Assembly (NCBI RefSeq): GCF_001403615.1
Contig: NZ_LN879457.1
Location: 930,001-994,000 of the forward strand
DNA length: 64,000 nt
Direction: 5' to 3'
DNA from: Desnuesiella massiliensis
GTDB taxonomy: Bacteria > Bacillota > Clostridia > Clostridiales > Clostridiaceae
Below, piece by piece: positions 8,768 through 17,009 of the stretch. Both the position numbers and the translations under genes were made by a program. Every line of letters starts with the position of its first letter. The stretch's first letter is position 1. The notes below the pieces were generated by a model. That model was not told the origin of the DNA and did no database searches. It was given only the letters and a program-made list of their open reading frames with translations.

Positions 8768-9685
8768 ATGAAAAATATTGCTTGTTTTGACGTAGGAGGA
8801 ACTTTTATAAAATATGCAGTCATTAATTCAGAAGGGGAAATATTATTTAAAAATAAATTTGTTTCTCCAAAGGAAAATTGTAAGGATGCAATTCCTCAGA
8901 TAATTATTGAAAAGACAAAAGAGCTTCAAAATAATTTTAAAATAGATGCTATGGGCATAAGTACTGCTGGACAAGTGGATAGCGTCAAGGGTGAAATAGT
9001 CTTTGCTTCAGGAAATTTACCAGGATATACAGGAGCAAAGCTAAGTGAAGTAATAGGCAAAGAATTGAATATCAATGTATATGTTGAAAACGATGTAAAT
9101 GCAGCTGCTTTAGGTGAGCTTTGGAAGGGCGCTGCAGAAGGAAAGGATAATTTCGTGTGTATTACTCTAGGCACAGGGGTTGGTGGAGCTATAGTAATAA
9201 ATAGAAAATTATATAAAGGCATCGGTGGTGGTGCTGGGGAATTAGGTCATATGATTACTGTAGAAGATGGAGATAAGTGCAATTGTGGCTGCGTAGGCTG
9301 CTATGAGAGATATGCATCTACTTCAGCCTTTGTAAGGGCCTATATAAAAGAAGCTCATTTAAAGGAGGAAGAGGCAAAGGAAGTAAGTGGTGAAACCATA
9401 ATGCAAAAGGTTCATGCTGGAGAGGAACTTGCATGTAAGGTTTATGATAAGTTTTTAAACCATGTGGCTACTGGTTTAGTAAGCATAACTCATATATTAG
9501 ATCCAGGAGTCATTGTAGTGGGCGGCGGTATATCTGCTCAGGGAGAAGAATTCTTTAAAGAGTTAAATCTTAGATTTAAAAATACAGCTATGAAATCTTA
9601 TGCAGAGCATACAAATATAGTACAAGCTAAATTACAAAATGATGCCGGAATATATGGTGCCTGCTATATAGCATTAAATCCATAA
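8768..9685 (+). CDS. nanK: ROK family sugar kinase, probable N-acetylmannosamine kinase
   Basis: 305-residue ATP-dependent sugar kinase. It shows the phosphate-1 motif DVGGTFIK (8-15), the END catalytic stretch with D110, GTGVGG (135-140), and the ROK zinc site made by H161 and the C171-x-C173...C178 cluster (CNCGCVGCYE). There is no N-terminal winged helix, so it is an enzyme and not a ROK repressor. Position directly after nanE argues for ManNAc as substrate; glucokinase activity is the main alternative, since ROK specificity is hard to read from sequence. Confidence 0.85.
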   Translation: MKNIACFDVGGTFIKYAVINSEGEILFKNKFVSPKENCKDAIPQIIIEKTKELQNNFKIDAMGISTAGQVDSVKGEIVFASGNLPGYTGAKLSEVIGKELNINVYVENDVNAAALGELWKGAAEGKDNFVCITLGTGVGGAIVINRKLYKGIGGGAGELGHMITVEDGDKCNCGCVGCYERYASTSAFVRAYIKEAHLKEEEAKEVSGETIMQKVHAGEELACKVYDKFLNHVATGLVSITHILDPGVIVVGGGISAQGEEFFKELNLRFKNTAMKSYAEHTNIVQAKLQNDAGIYGACYIALNP

Positions 9686-9726
9686 TAGCAGCATTAAATA
9701 TATAATATGGGAAGGTGAGAGGTTAT

Positions 9727-10680
9727 ATGAAAAAAATATCAGGGAGCTGGATTGAATTTCAGCACCATAATAAAAAAGAAGGGGTATACTGGAACCCCCA
9801 ATGTAAAGATTTCACTGAAGAGCAATGGGAGGAAAAAGTAAAAGAAATAAAAGGACTAGGTATGGAGTATTTAGTGCTTCTTGCTATTGCTCTAGATAAT
9901 GAAACTTATTATACTAGTTCTTTATTACCAAAGGCAAAGCTTAACTGTAAAGAGCCTTTAGAAACTTTACTAAAGGCATGTGATAAGCATGATCTGAAGG
10001 TTTTTGTAAGCGGAGGCTTCTTCGGTGATTGGACTAAGACTATGGAAGCTTTTACAAGCAATGAAATTAAAAAAATTAGATTAAGTGCTATAAATGAAGT
10101 AGCTGAAAAGTTTGGGCATCATAAGAGTTTTTATGGATGGTATTGGCCAGATGAAGCTTATGTTTATCAATACTTTGGTGATGTGTTTATTGATTATGTA
10201 AATTCCAGTGCTAAAGAAGTAAGAAGATTGATGCCTCATGCTAAAACTCTTATTGCACCCTATGGTACAAAAGTAGTCATACCTGATGAAAAATACATAG
10301 GACAATTAGAGCAAATAGATGTAGACTTCATTGCTTATCAAGATGAAGTAGGAGTTATGAAAAGTACTACAGATGAAACTAGAAGATATTTTGAAGGCTT
10401 GAAAAAAGCTCATGATAAAGCAGGTAGAGCTAAGCTATGGGCTGATGTGGAAGTTTTTGAATTTGAAGGTGGGGCTTATCAAAGACCACTTATCCCAGCA
10501 GACTTTGCAAGGGTAGAAAAGCAATTAGCCTCCGTATGTGATTATGTAGATAATATACTGATTTATCAATATCTTGGATTAATGAATAAGCCTGGAACTA
10601 AAGCTTTTGCAGGCCACGAAAACTCAGTTGAGTTATATGAAAAATATAATGAATGGCTTACTAAGAATAAATTGAAATAA
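9727..10680 (+). CDS. DUF4434 domain protein, probable glycoside hydrolase-like TIM barrel
   Basis: About 317 residues, resembling the DUF4434 family, which looks like a (beta/alpha)8 glycosidase fold. Visible features are SGSWIEFQ at the start, an early strand ending in GMEYLVLLAIA, YGWYWPDEAY near the middle where a catalytic acid could sit, and IDFIAYQDEVG-like strand ends. It has no signal peptide. The ATG at 9727 is preferred to a GTG at 9715 because AAGGTGAG is spaced 7-8 bases before it. It is the third gene after nanE and nanK and probably shares their transcript. The molecular function is unproven. Confidence 0.72.
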   Translation: MKKISGSWIEFQHHNKKEGVYWNPQCKDFTEEQWEEKVKEIKGLGMEYLVLLAIALDNETYYTSSLLPKAKLNCKEPLETLLKACDKHDLKVFVSGGFFGDWTKTMEAFTSNEIKKIRLSAINEVAEKFGHHKSFYGWYWPDEAYVYQYFGDVFIDYVNSSAKEVRRLMPHAKTLIAPYGTKVVIPDEKYIGQLEQIDVDFIAYQDEVGVMKSTTDETRRYFEGLKKAHDKAGRAKLWADVEVFEFEGGAYQRPLIPADFARVEKQLASVCDYVDNILIYQYLGLMNKPGTKAFAGHENSVELYEKYNEWLTKNKLK

Positions 10681-10689
10681 TAAGAAAAA

Positions 10690-10705
10690 GACGACGAAAG
10701 TCGTC
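10690..10705. repeat. Left copy of 16 bp palindrome flanking the IS (target duplication)
   Basis: GACGACGAAAGTCGTC is repeated exactly at 12313-12328 on the other side of the IS. The undisturbed site would have been A-run, palindrome, T-run, i.e. a bidirectional terminator hairpin. Confidence 0.75.
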
Positions 10706-10714
10706 AGGATGTTG

Positions 10715-10757
10715 AAAAACCCCATCGGATTTTATGAAAATCCTGATGAGGTTTTTT
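10715..10757 (+). terminator. Terminator hairpin at the downstream end of the IS
   Basis: AAAAACCCCATCGGATTTT pairs with AAAATCCTGATGAGGTTTTTT with one bulge and a G-T type mismatch. The T-run is on the plus strand, so it would stop read-in from the nan operon. Confidence 0.7.
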
Positions 10758-10827
10758 AACATCAAAAAAATCCATACTGTGGGCGTGGGTAGGTGAAAAA
10801 CTCACGTAAAAATTGGTATTTTCTCTC

Positions 10828-12192
10828 CTAAGAGTACGAGCATTGGCGTGATAACACCAATGCAATCTTCTTTATATTCTGTGCTACTGATGTTAGTAGG
10901 CACTGTTCACTAACTTTGGGTAATCCGCGGAAGCGAGCGTAGCGAAGCCCATGCAGTTCGTTTGACTCTGCAGCGCTTCGCTAAATAGTTTCCTTTCTAC
11001 GTTTATAGATACCGTTACCTTTATCAGATCTAAGAAAGTCAAAAACCTTTTCCTTTAACTCCTCCCATACATGCCGTCTAATTGTCCTGACATCAGCTTT
11101 ATCTGATGTCAAGCACTTTTCTCGTAACGAACAATTATCACAGTAGAACTTATCACTTACATATTCTTTATATCCTTGTCTTGTTGTTGTCTTATAACGC
11201 AATGGTGCTGCACCTGGACAAACATATAGATCATGTTCAGGTACATACTGAAATCTTAGTTTAGTAAATTTGCCTTTTACATGTGGTCCCATTCTAAAAC
11301 CTAACACTGCCTGATAACTTTTTTCTGAGAGTTTCTTTATAGTTGGAGCTGTTGAATATCCTGCATCAGCTACTGCATACTTAGTATCAAACTTAAATTT
11401 GTCTATTATTGTGTCAACTCTATCCACATAAGGTTCGTCATCATTGATATTTCCAGGGGTTACGTAGCTATCAAGGATAATGTTATACCTACCATCAACA
11501 GTTCTATGCTCAAGGTAAAAGAACCCTTTTGGCTTTCCATCTCTTGTCATAAATCCGCTATCTGGATCAGTTGTACTTACTTTTCTATTCTTCTCTATTT
11601 TATCTGGAAGCTTTTTTTTTAGAGGTGTCTGACCATGGTCTTCTCTTGACTTATTTACTGCATCATCAAGATCATTTAGATAATCTTTGGTTGATGCAGT
11701 TATTTCTTCATTGGTGAATTTATTCTTATTGGCATTTGCCTTTATATGTGTAGAATCTGTATAAAGTATCTTGCCACTTACCAGTTTTTTCTCAATAGCA
11801 ATGTCCACTATTTTATCAAATATCTTCTGGTATACATCTGATTCGCTAAAGCGCTTAGTTCTATTTTTGCTAATGGTTGAATGATCTGGAATCTTTTCTG
11901 ATAACGAGAAACCCAAAAACCATCTATACGCTATATTAACTTCAATTTCTTCTACAAGTCTTCTTTCTGATCTTATTCCAAATATGTAACCTATCAGTAG
12001 CATCTTAAAAAGAACTATCGGGTCAATAGCTGGTCTGCCATTATCAAGACAGTAATACTCCTTTGTTAATTCTCTAATAAACGAGAAATCAATGCATTTA
12101 TCAATCTTTCGTAACAAATGATTTTGTGGAACCAAGTTTTCAATATATACTAATTCTAGTTTCTGCTGTGCAGAATTATTTTCTTTAATCAT
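10828..12192 (-). pseudogene. IS1182 family transposase, nonsense mutation at the conserved Glu
   Basis: DDE transposase. The N-terminal DUF772-like region, D146 (LYTDSTHIKANANK) and D276 (VADAGYS) are intact, followed by the Cys-rich segment (CDNCSLREKC). The frame stops with TAG at 10981-10983 after KRRKETI, exactly where family members continue ERSFA with the third catalytic acid. Beyond the TAG the same frame continues for about 50 codons (ESNELHGLRYARFRG, then QNIKKIA) to a stop at 10828. A single GAG-to-TAG change therefore explains the break, giving a 454-codon gene of normal length. The 403-residue product at 10981-12192 should be catalytically dead. Confidence 0.88.
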
Positions 12193-12261
12193 GCTTTATC
12201 ACCTCATACTATCCTATTAGTATAATATTCTACACCGAAGTTAAAAATCCTTTTTGCAAAG

Positions 12262-12287
12262 AAAAAATACCCGCCACAGCGGGTATT
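12262..12287 (-). terminator. Terminator hairpin at the upstream end of the IS
   Basis: A perfect 9 bp stem AATACCCGC/GCGGGTATT has a 4-base loop. It carries a run of A on the plus strand, i.e. a U-run for minus-strand transcription entering the transposase gene. Confidence 0.7.
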
Positions 12288-12312
12288 CCCATAAAATGTT
12301 TATCAACAGTCT

Positions 12313-12424
12313 GACGACGAAAGTCGTCTTTTTGAATGCACAATGAAGGAAATTTTTTCTCCTCTGATGATGCGAAAAAGTTAGGGATTTATAAAGTGTG
12401 GCTAATGCTTAGCCACGGCTTTGG
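12313..12424. mobile_element. Partial copy (C) of a MITE-like palindromic element
   Basis: It begins with the terminator palindrome (12313-12328) and T-run, then GAATGCACAATGAAGGAAATTTTTTC. It continues through TTTATAAAGTGTGGCTAATGCTTAGCCACGG at high similarity to 43922-44005. The distal half is missing. Its inner end runs into the last five codons of the esterase gene. Confidence 0.75.
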
Positions 12425-13071
12425 CTTAATAGCCATTCATAAATTTCTGGATTTTCATAAGTTTCACTCCAAGAATCATGTCCTGCCTCAGGATAAATTG
12501 TGAATCTAGCTTCATTACCTAATTCCTTTAAGGAATTCACTATAAATTCTGTGCCCTGAATTGGAACAGTTTCGTCTTTTGCTCCGTGAAAGGTCCAAAT
12601 AGGAAGTTCTTTTAATTTAGGGAGCTTTTCTTTAAAGCATACGTTCCAAGGACCACCGCATATGGGCAAAATGGCAGCAAATTTCTCTGGATGTTCAGAA
12701 GCTAATTTCCAAGTACCATAGCCGCCCATGCTTATACCAGTTAGGTACACTCTATTCTTATCTATGGCATAATTTGATAAGATTTCATCTATAAGCAGGT
12801 TTAAATCTTGTGTACGTTCAGTCCACCAAGAATCCGTAGGACATTGTGGAGAAATAGCTATAAATGGGAAATTCTTGCCCCCGGCAATTAATTTAGGTAT
12901 GCCATGGATTTTTACTAGTTTTAAATCTTCTCCTCTTTCTCCAGCCCCATGAAGAAATATTACTAATGGAAATTTATCATCTTCATTATAATTTTTAGGA
13001 AGATAAAGCAGGTAATTTAAACTTATATCTTTTATTATAGTTTTTTTAAAGGTATTTATTTTTTGACACAT
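12409..13071 (-). CDS. Alpha/beta hydrolase, prolyl-oligopeptidase/carboxylesterase type
   Basis: 220-residue cytoplasmic esterase. The oxyanion region FLHGAGERGED (39-49), nucleophile elbow GISMGG with S114, acid D166 (HGAKDETVP) and H198 (AGHDSW) form a full catalytic triad in the expected order. The family removes acyl groups from carbohydrates or small esters. The ATG lies downstream of AGGGGGAGA. The last few codons (SQSRG and the stop) fall inside a MITE-like repeat, so the natural C-terminus has been replaced; the triad is not affected. Confidence 0.87.
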   Translation of the reverse strand: MCQKINTFKKTIIKDISLNYLLYLPKNYNEDDKFPLVIFLHGAGERGEDLKLVKIHGIPKLIAGGKNFPFIAISPQCPTDSWWTERTQDLNLLIDEILSNYAIDKNRVYLTGISMGGYGTWKLASEHPEKFAAILPICGGPWNVCFKEKLPKLKELPIWTFHGAKDETVPIQGTEFIVNSLKELGNEARFTIYPEAGHDSWSETYENPEIYEWLLSQSRG

Positions 13072-13178
13072 AATGCATCTCCCCCTTTATAAGAATTATC
13101 GGTGATATTTATAATTTTTTCTATGTTTTTTCTTATTATTTTTTAGTAGAAAGATACAAAAACTTATTAAGCTATATA

Positions 13179-13207
13179 TTCATAATAACAATGTTTTCAT
13201 GTATAAT
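13179..13207 (+). promoter_or_regulatory. Candidate sigma-A promoter of busR
   Basis: TTCATA at 13179-13184, a 17-base spacer and TATAAT at 13202-13207 lie about 80 bp before the busR start. Confidence 0.4.
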
Positions 13208-13288
13208 TGGAGAGAAGCCTTGATTTTAGTTTAGGTAAGAATAATAAATTTTAATTGAATAAAGATTCAAAGTTATGGAGGGATTATA

Positions 13289-13906
13289 ATGAAAAATAGC
13301 AATGAGCCAATTTATAAAAATATTGCTTTGGACATTGCAAATAAAATAGTAAGAGGGGAGTTAAAGCCTGGGGAGAGGATCAGTGGAAGGTCCACCTTAG
13401 CAGGAATATATAAGGTTTCTCCAGAAACCATAAGAAGAGCTATAGCGTTATTAGAAGAGATGAAGGTTGTATCTGCTAATTTGGGTAGCGGAATAAACAT
13501 CCTATCCATATCTTCAGCGGAGAGATTTATAGAAAAGAATAAAAATAATGAATATGTAAATACGGTGAAAGAAAATATATTCGAAATATTAGAACAGAAA
13601 AAGAAATTAGATAAAGAATTAGAAGAAAATTTCAATAAAATTTCTGATTTTATTGAAAGGTTCAATAGTATATCGCCCTTCACACTTATAGAAATAGATA
13701 TTAAGGAAAACAGCAAGGTTGCTAACAAAAAGGTAAATGAGGTTAAGTTTTGGCAGTATACTGGTGCTACTATAATAGCTTATAGAAGAGAAAAAGATAT
13801 AGTGGTATCTCCAGGACCAGATTACATATTCCAACCTGGGGATATAATTGTAGTTATAGGTAGTAGTGATGTATATGATAAAGTATATAGTTTTTTAAAT
13901 TATTAA
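13289..13906 (+). CDS. busR: BusR-type GntR/RCK_C transcription repressor, c-di-AMP sensor
   Basis: 205 residues. A GntR winged helix fills roughly 8-75 (RGELKPGERISGRSTLA, VSPETIRRAIALLEEM). A coiled-coil linker follows at about 83-125, and a C-terminal RCK_C (TrkA_C) domain at about 130-205 ends in FQPGDIIVVIG. This domain order and length match BusR, which binds c-di-AMP through RCK_C and represses betaine transporters. The neighbouring transporter operon carries a matching AAGTAACA...TGTTACTT operator at 14015-14062. It has its own terminator, so it is transcribed apart from the transporter. The role follows from family knowledge plus the visible operator. Confidence 0.9.
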   Translation: MKNSNEPIYKNIALDIANKIVRGELKPGERISGRSTLAGIYKVSPETIRRAIALLEEMKVVSANLGSGINILSISSAERFIEKNKNNEYVNTVKENIFEILEQKKKLDKELEENFNKISDFIERFNSISPFTLIEIDIKENSKVANKKVNEVKFWQYTGATIIAYRREKDIVVSPGPDYIFQPGDIIVVIGSSDVYDKVYSFLNY

Positions 13907-13930
13907 AAGAATATTTACAATTTTAAACTC

Positions 13931-13963
13931 GATAAAGCCGCTTTAAAGCGGCTTTATCATTTT
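13931..13963. terminator. Terminator after busR
   Basis: A perfect 28 bp palindrome (GATAAAGCCGCTTT and its complement) is followed by ATTTT. Confidence 0.8.
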
Positions 13964-14014
13964 AAGCTAACATTATATTTACATAATATTTAAAATATAA
14001 AACCTTTTCATAAA

Positions 14015-14062
14015 AAACAAAAGTAACAACTTTATGATATAATTAAGTTGTTACTTTTGTTT
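14015..14062. promoter_or_regulatory. BusR operator over the opu promoter
   Basis: Perfect 18 bp inverted arms (AAACAAAAGTAACAACTT at 14015-14032 and its complement at 14045-14062) are separated by 12 bases. TATAAT (14038-14043) runs from the spacer up to the right arm. The arms contain AAGTAACA/TGTTACTT, close to the published BusR half-site AAGTGACA. AAGGAGG and the opuCA ATG follow at once. Confidence 0.8.
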
Positions 14063-14075
14063 AAGGAGGTTTATT

Positions 14076-15194
14076 ATGATAGAATTTATTAACATACAAA
14101 AAAAGTTTCAAAATAAAACTATCTTAAAAAATATAAATTTTAAAATTGCAAAAGGAGAATTAGTAGTTTTAATAGGACCTAGCGGCTGTGGAAAGACCAC
14201 TTCCTTAAAAATGATTAATAAGCTAATTGAACCTAGTGAAGGAAGTATTTTAATAGATGGCAAAGATATATCAAGCCTGAACACCATAGAACTTAGAAGA
14301 AATATAGGTTATGTTATACAGCAAACAGGATTATTTCCTCATATGACTGTAAGAGAAAATATAGGATTAGTACCTAGTTTGAAAAAGTGGAGCAAGGAGA
14401 AAATAGAGGAAAGAGTAATAGAGCTGCTTGCTATGGTAGGTATGAATCCAGAAGAATATATAGATAGATATCCTAGTGAACTGAGTGGAGGACAGCAGCA
14501 AAGAATTGGTGTGGCTAGAGCCTTTGCTACTAATCCAGAAATTATTTTGATGGATGAGCCTTTTAGTGCATTAGATCCTATTACTAGGAATCAGCTTCAG
14601 GATGAGTTATATAGCTTACAGCAAGAATTTAAGAAAACTATAGTATTTGTCACCCATGATATGGACGAGGCTCTTAAATTAGGGGATAGAATTTGTATTA
14701 TGCAGCAGGGAGATATATTGCAATATGATGCTCCAGAAAATCTATTAAGAAATCCTAATGGGGAGTTTGTTGAAGAATTTATAGGAAAAAATAGAATATG
14801 GAGCAATCCGGAATATATAAAGGCTAGAGATATCATGATAAAGGATCCTGTTACCACTAATGGAATTAGAAGCTCTCTTCAAGGAATAGAAATTATGAGA
14901 CAGAAAAAAGTAGATAGTCTGCTTATAGTAGATAAAAGAAATACCTTAGAAGGGATTATAACCTTAAAAGATATAAGAAAAGATTCTAATTATAATATAA
15001 AGCTAAAGGATATAATGGAAAGGCAGCTTATCACTGTAAATGAAGAAGATTCAATCTTAGAGGTTTTAAATAGAATGAACAAGGAGAGCATAGGTTATAT
15101 ACCTGTAGTAGATGATAACTCTACTCTAAAAGGCTTGATTACTAAAAGCAGTCTTCTTTCAGTATTAAGCAATCAATATTTACAGGAGGTGTAA
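14076..15194 (+). CDS. opuCA: Glycine betaine/carnitine/choline ABC importer, ATPase with CBS pair
   Basis: 372-residue ATPase of the ProV/OpuCA type. Walker A GPSGCGKTT (34-42), Q-loop (YVIQQTGLFPH), signature LSGGQQQRIG and Walker B IILMDEPFSALDP are intact. Two CBS domains follow at about 250-365 (ARDIMIKDPVTT; LKDIMERQLITV); in this family they sense ionic strength and sometimes c-di-AMP. AAGGAGG precedes the ATG. The permease/binding-protein gene follows 3 bp later. It imports compatible solutes under osmotic stress and should be repressed by BusR. Confidence 0.93.
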   Translation: MIEFINIQKKFQNKTILKNINFKIAKGELVVLIGPSGCGKTTSLKMINKLIEPSEGSILIDGKDISSLNTIELRRNIGYVIQQTGLFPHMTVRENIGLVPSLKKWSKEKIEERVIELLAMVGMNPEEYIDRYPSELSGGQQQRIGVARAFATNPEIILMDEPFSALDPITRNQLQDELYSLQQEFKKTIVFVTHDMDEALKLGDRICIMQQGDILQYDAPENLLRNPNGEFVEEFIGKNRIWSNPEYIKARDIMIKDPVTTNGIRSSLQGIEIMRQKKVDSLLIVDKRNTLEGIITLKDIRKDSNYNIKLKDIMERQLITVNEEDSILEVLNRMNKESIGYIPVVDDNSTLKGLITKSSLLSVLSNQYLQEV

Positions 15195-15197
15195 TTT

Positions 15198-16775
15198 ATG
15201 AAGGCATTAACAGATTTTTTTAATTTTGTAATAGAGAGAAAAACTCAAATAATTGAATTAATATTAGAACATATTCAATTGACATTTTTAGCAGTGGTTT
15301 TAGCTATTGTCATAGGAGTGCCTCTTGGCATAGTAATAACTAGAAAAAAGAAATTGGCATCACCTATAATAGGTTTTGCCAATGTTGTCCAAGCAATTCC
15401 AAGCTTAGCTCTATTAGGATTTTTAATTCCTTTATTAGGTATTGGAAGCAAGCCAGCCATTGCCATGGTTTTATTATATTCCCTGCTGCCTATACTTAAG
15501 AATACTTATACAGGTATAAGCAATATAAATGGGGATATGATAGAAGCTGCCAAGGCTATGGGAATGACTAAAGGAGAAATGCTCCTTAGGGTTGAAATCC
15601 CCTTGGCCTTGCCTATAATAATGACAGGTATAAGAATTTCAGCAGTTACAGCGGTAGGATTAATGACCATCGCAGCTTTTATTGGAGCTGGAGGCCTAGG
15701 CTATATGGTATTTTCAGGGGTTCAAACAGTAAATAATTATATGATATTAGCAGGAGCCATACCTGCTTGCTTACTAGCACTACTGATGGACTGGATAATA
15801 AGTAAAATAGAAGAAATGGTAACACCTAAAGGTATTAAGGCTTCAAAGAATTCAGGAGAAAAGAAAAATAGTAAATTTAGAAGCATATTTATAAAATATT
15901 CTTTAGCCACCTTAACTATTATAGTGTTAGCTACTAGTATTGGATCCTTTATTAATAAGAAAGATAAAATCGTTGTGGGTTCCAAGAATTTTAATGAACA
16001 GTTGATTTTAGGGCATATGATATCTACATTGATAGAAAAGAATACAGATTTAAAAGTAGATAGAAAATTAAATTTAGGAGGAACTCTAGTAACTTTTAAT
16101 GCTATAAAATCTGGAGAATTAGATGTTTATGTGGAATATACAGGGACAGGTCTAGTGAATATATTAAACGAAGAAGCAATAAAAGATTCGGATAAAGCTT
16201 ATGATAAGGTAAAGGAGGAGTTTAAAGATAAATTTAATATTGAGGTACTAAATCCTCTGGGCTTCAATAATACTTATACCTTAGCTATGAAAAAAGATGT
16301 GGCAGAGAAAAATAATATAAATAGTTTTTCTGATTTAGCTAACTTTAGCCCTGACCTTGTGCTAGGTTCTACTATTGAATTTACTAATAGAGAAGATGGA
16401 TACAAGGGTTTAAAGAGTTCTTATAATATGAATTTTAAGGAAGTCAAAACTGTGGATGGAGGATTAAGGTATACTTCCATTAATAATAATAGCAGCGATG
16501 TGATTGACGCTTTTTCTACAGATGGATTATTAAAAGCTTTTGACTTAAAAGTCCTAAAAGACGATAAAAACTTTTTTCCTCCTTATCATGCAGTGCCAAT
16601 GATCAAGGGAGAGATCTTGAAAAAGTATCCTGAGTTAGGAGAGGTTATAAATAAATTATCAGGAAAGTTAGATGATAATACCATGAGGGAATTAAACTAT
16701 AGGGTGGATAAGCTAAATGAAGATCCAAGAAAAGTAGCTGAAGAATTTTTAAAAGAAAATGCATTAATAAGCTAG
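15198..16775 (+). CDS. Fused permease and substrate-binding protein of the Opu importer
   Basis: 525 residues. Residues 1 to about 215 form an ABC permease with about six membrane segments and the EAA loop (EAAKAMGMTKGEMLLRVEIP). A seventh membrane segment precedes an extracellular OsmoX/ProX-like binding domain at about 250-525 (VVGSKNFNEQLILGHMI). This OpuCB-OpuCC fusion is known in Lactobacillales and some Firmicutes. AGGAGGTG lies before the ATG. The binding domain carries GSTIEF and aromatic residues near LKAFDLKVLKDDKNFFPPYH, consistent with a quaternary amine ligand; the exact ligand is unknown. Confidence 0.92.
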   Translation: MKALTDFFNFVIERKTQIIELILEHIQLTFLAVVLAIVIGVPLGIVITRKKKLASPIIGFANVVQAIPSLALLGFLIPLLGIGSKPAIAMVLLYSLLPILKNTYTGISNINGDMIEAAKAMGMTKGEMLLRVEIPLALPIIMTGIRISAVTAVGLMTIAAFIGAGGLGYMVFSGVQTVNNYMILAGAIPACLLALLMDWIISKIEEMVTPKGIKASKNSGEKKNSKFRSIFIKYSLATLTIIVLATSIGSFINKKDKIVVGSKNFNEQLILGHMISTLIEKNTDLKVDRKLNLGGTLVTFNAIKSGELDVYVEYTGTGLVNILNEEAIKDSDKAYDKVKEEFKDKFNIEVLNPLGFNNTYTLAMKKDVAEKNNINSFSDLANFSPDLVLGSTIEFTNREDGYKGLKSSYNMNFKEVKTVDGGLRYTSINNNSSDVIDAFSTDGLLKAFDLKVLKDDKNFFPPYHAVPMIKGEILKKYPELGEVINKLSGKLDDNTMRELNYRVDKLNEDPRKVAEEFLKENALIS

Positions 16776-16788
16776 ATTAAAATCAAGG

Positions 16789-16841
16789 CCAATCTAAAGT
16801 AAGATTAGTTTAAAATTTACTTTAGATTGGCTATTTTTTTA
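16789..16841 (+). terminator. Terminator of the opu operon
   Basis: A perfect 15 bp stem (GCCAATCTAAAGTAA and complement) has a 14-base loop and is followed by TATTTTTTT. Confidence 0.88.
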
Positions 16842-16890
16842 ATAAGATTAAAACTACTTTTTGTATTAATAGTAGCTTTTAAACCAAACA

Positions 16891-16919
16891 TTGACAATGG
16901 ATTTATAATATAGTACACT
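16891..16919 (+). promoter_or_regulatory. Sigma-A promoter of the TetR/ABC operon
   Basis: Consensus TTGACA at 16891-16896, a 17-base spacer and TACACT at 16914-16919. Downstream lie short inverted blocks (TCATGAATTTATGA; TATGAAC...GTTCGTA) that could be the operator of the TetR protein. Confidence 0.7.
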
Positions 16920-17009
16920 TAAATCATGAATTTATGAACATAAAAAATATTTATTCATAGGTTCGTAAAATTGTAAATTTTAAACCTATAAAGTGTAAGG
17001 AGGAATAAT

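Larger units (their letters stand above)
10706..12312 (-). mobile_element. IS1182-family insertion sequence, 1607 bp, probably inactive
   Basis: The ends form imperfect inverted repeats (AGGATGTTGAAAAACC and, from the other end, AGACTGTTGATAAACA; 12 of 16 match). Exact 16 bp copies of a hairpin sequence flank them. One transposase gene fills the element on the minus strand and is broken by an in-frame stop. Terminator-like hairpins near both ends (10715-10757 and 12262-12287) should insulate the element from outside transcription. It lies between the convergent DUF4434 and esterase genes. Confidence 0.85.

Noticed and set aside
10828..10983. Transposase simply ending at 10981
   Set aside because: The frame after the TAG continues with the family's C-terminal sequence, so a nonsense mutation is the better reading.
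14015..14062. The opu inverted repeat as a terminator or riboswitch
   Set aside because: TATAAT overlaps the spacer and it matches BusR half-sites; there is no T-run.
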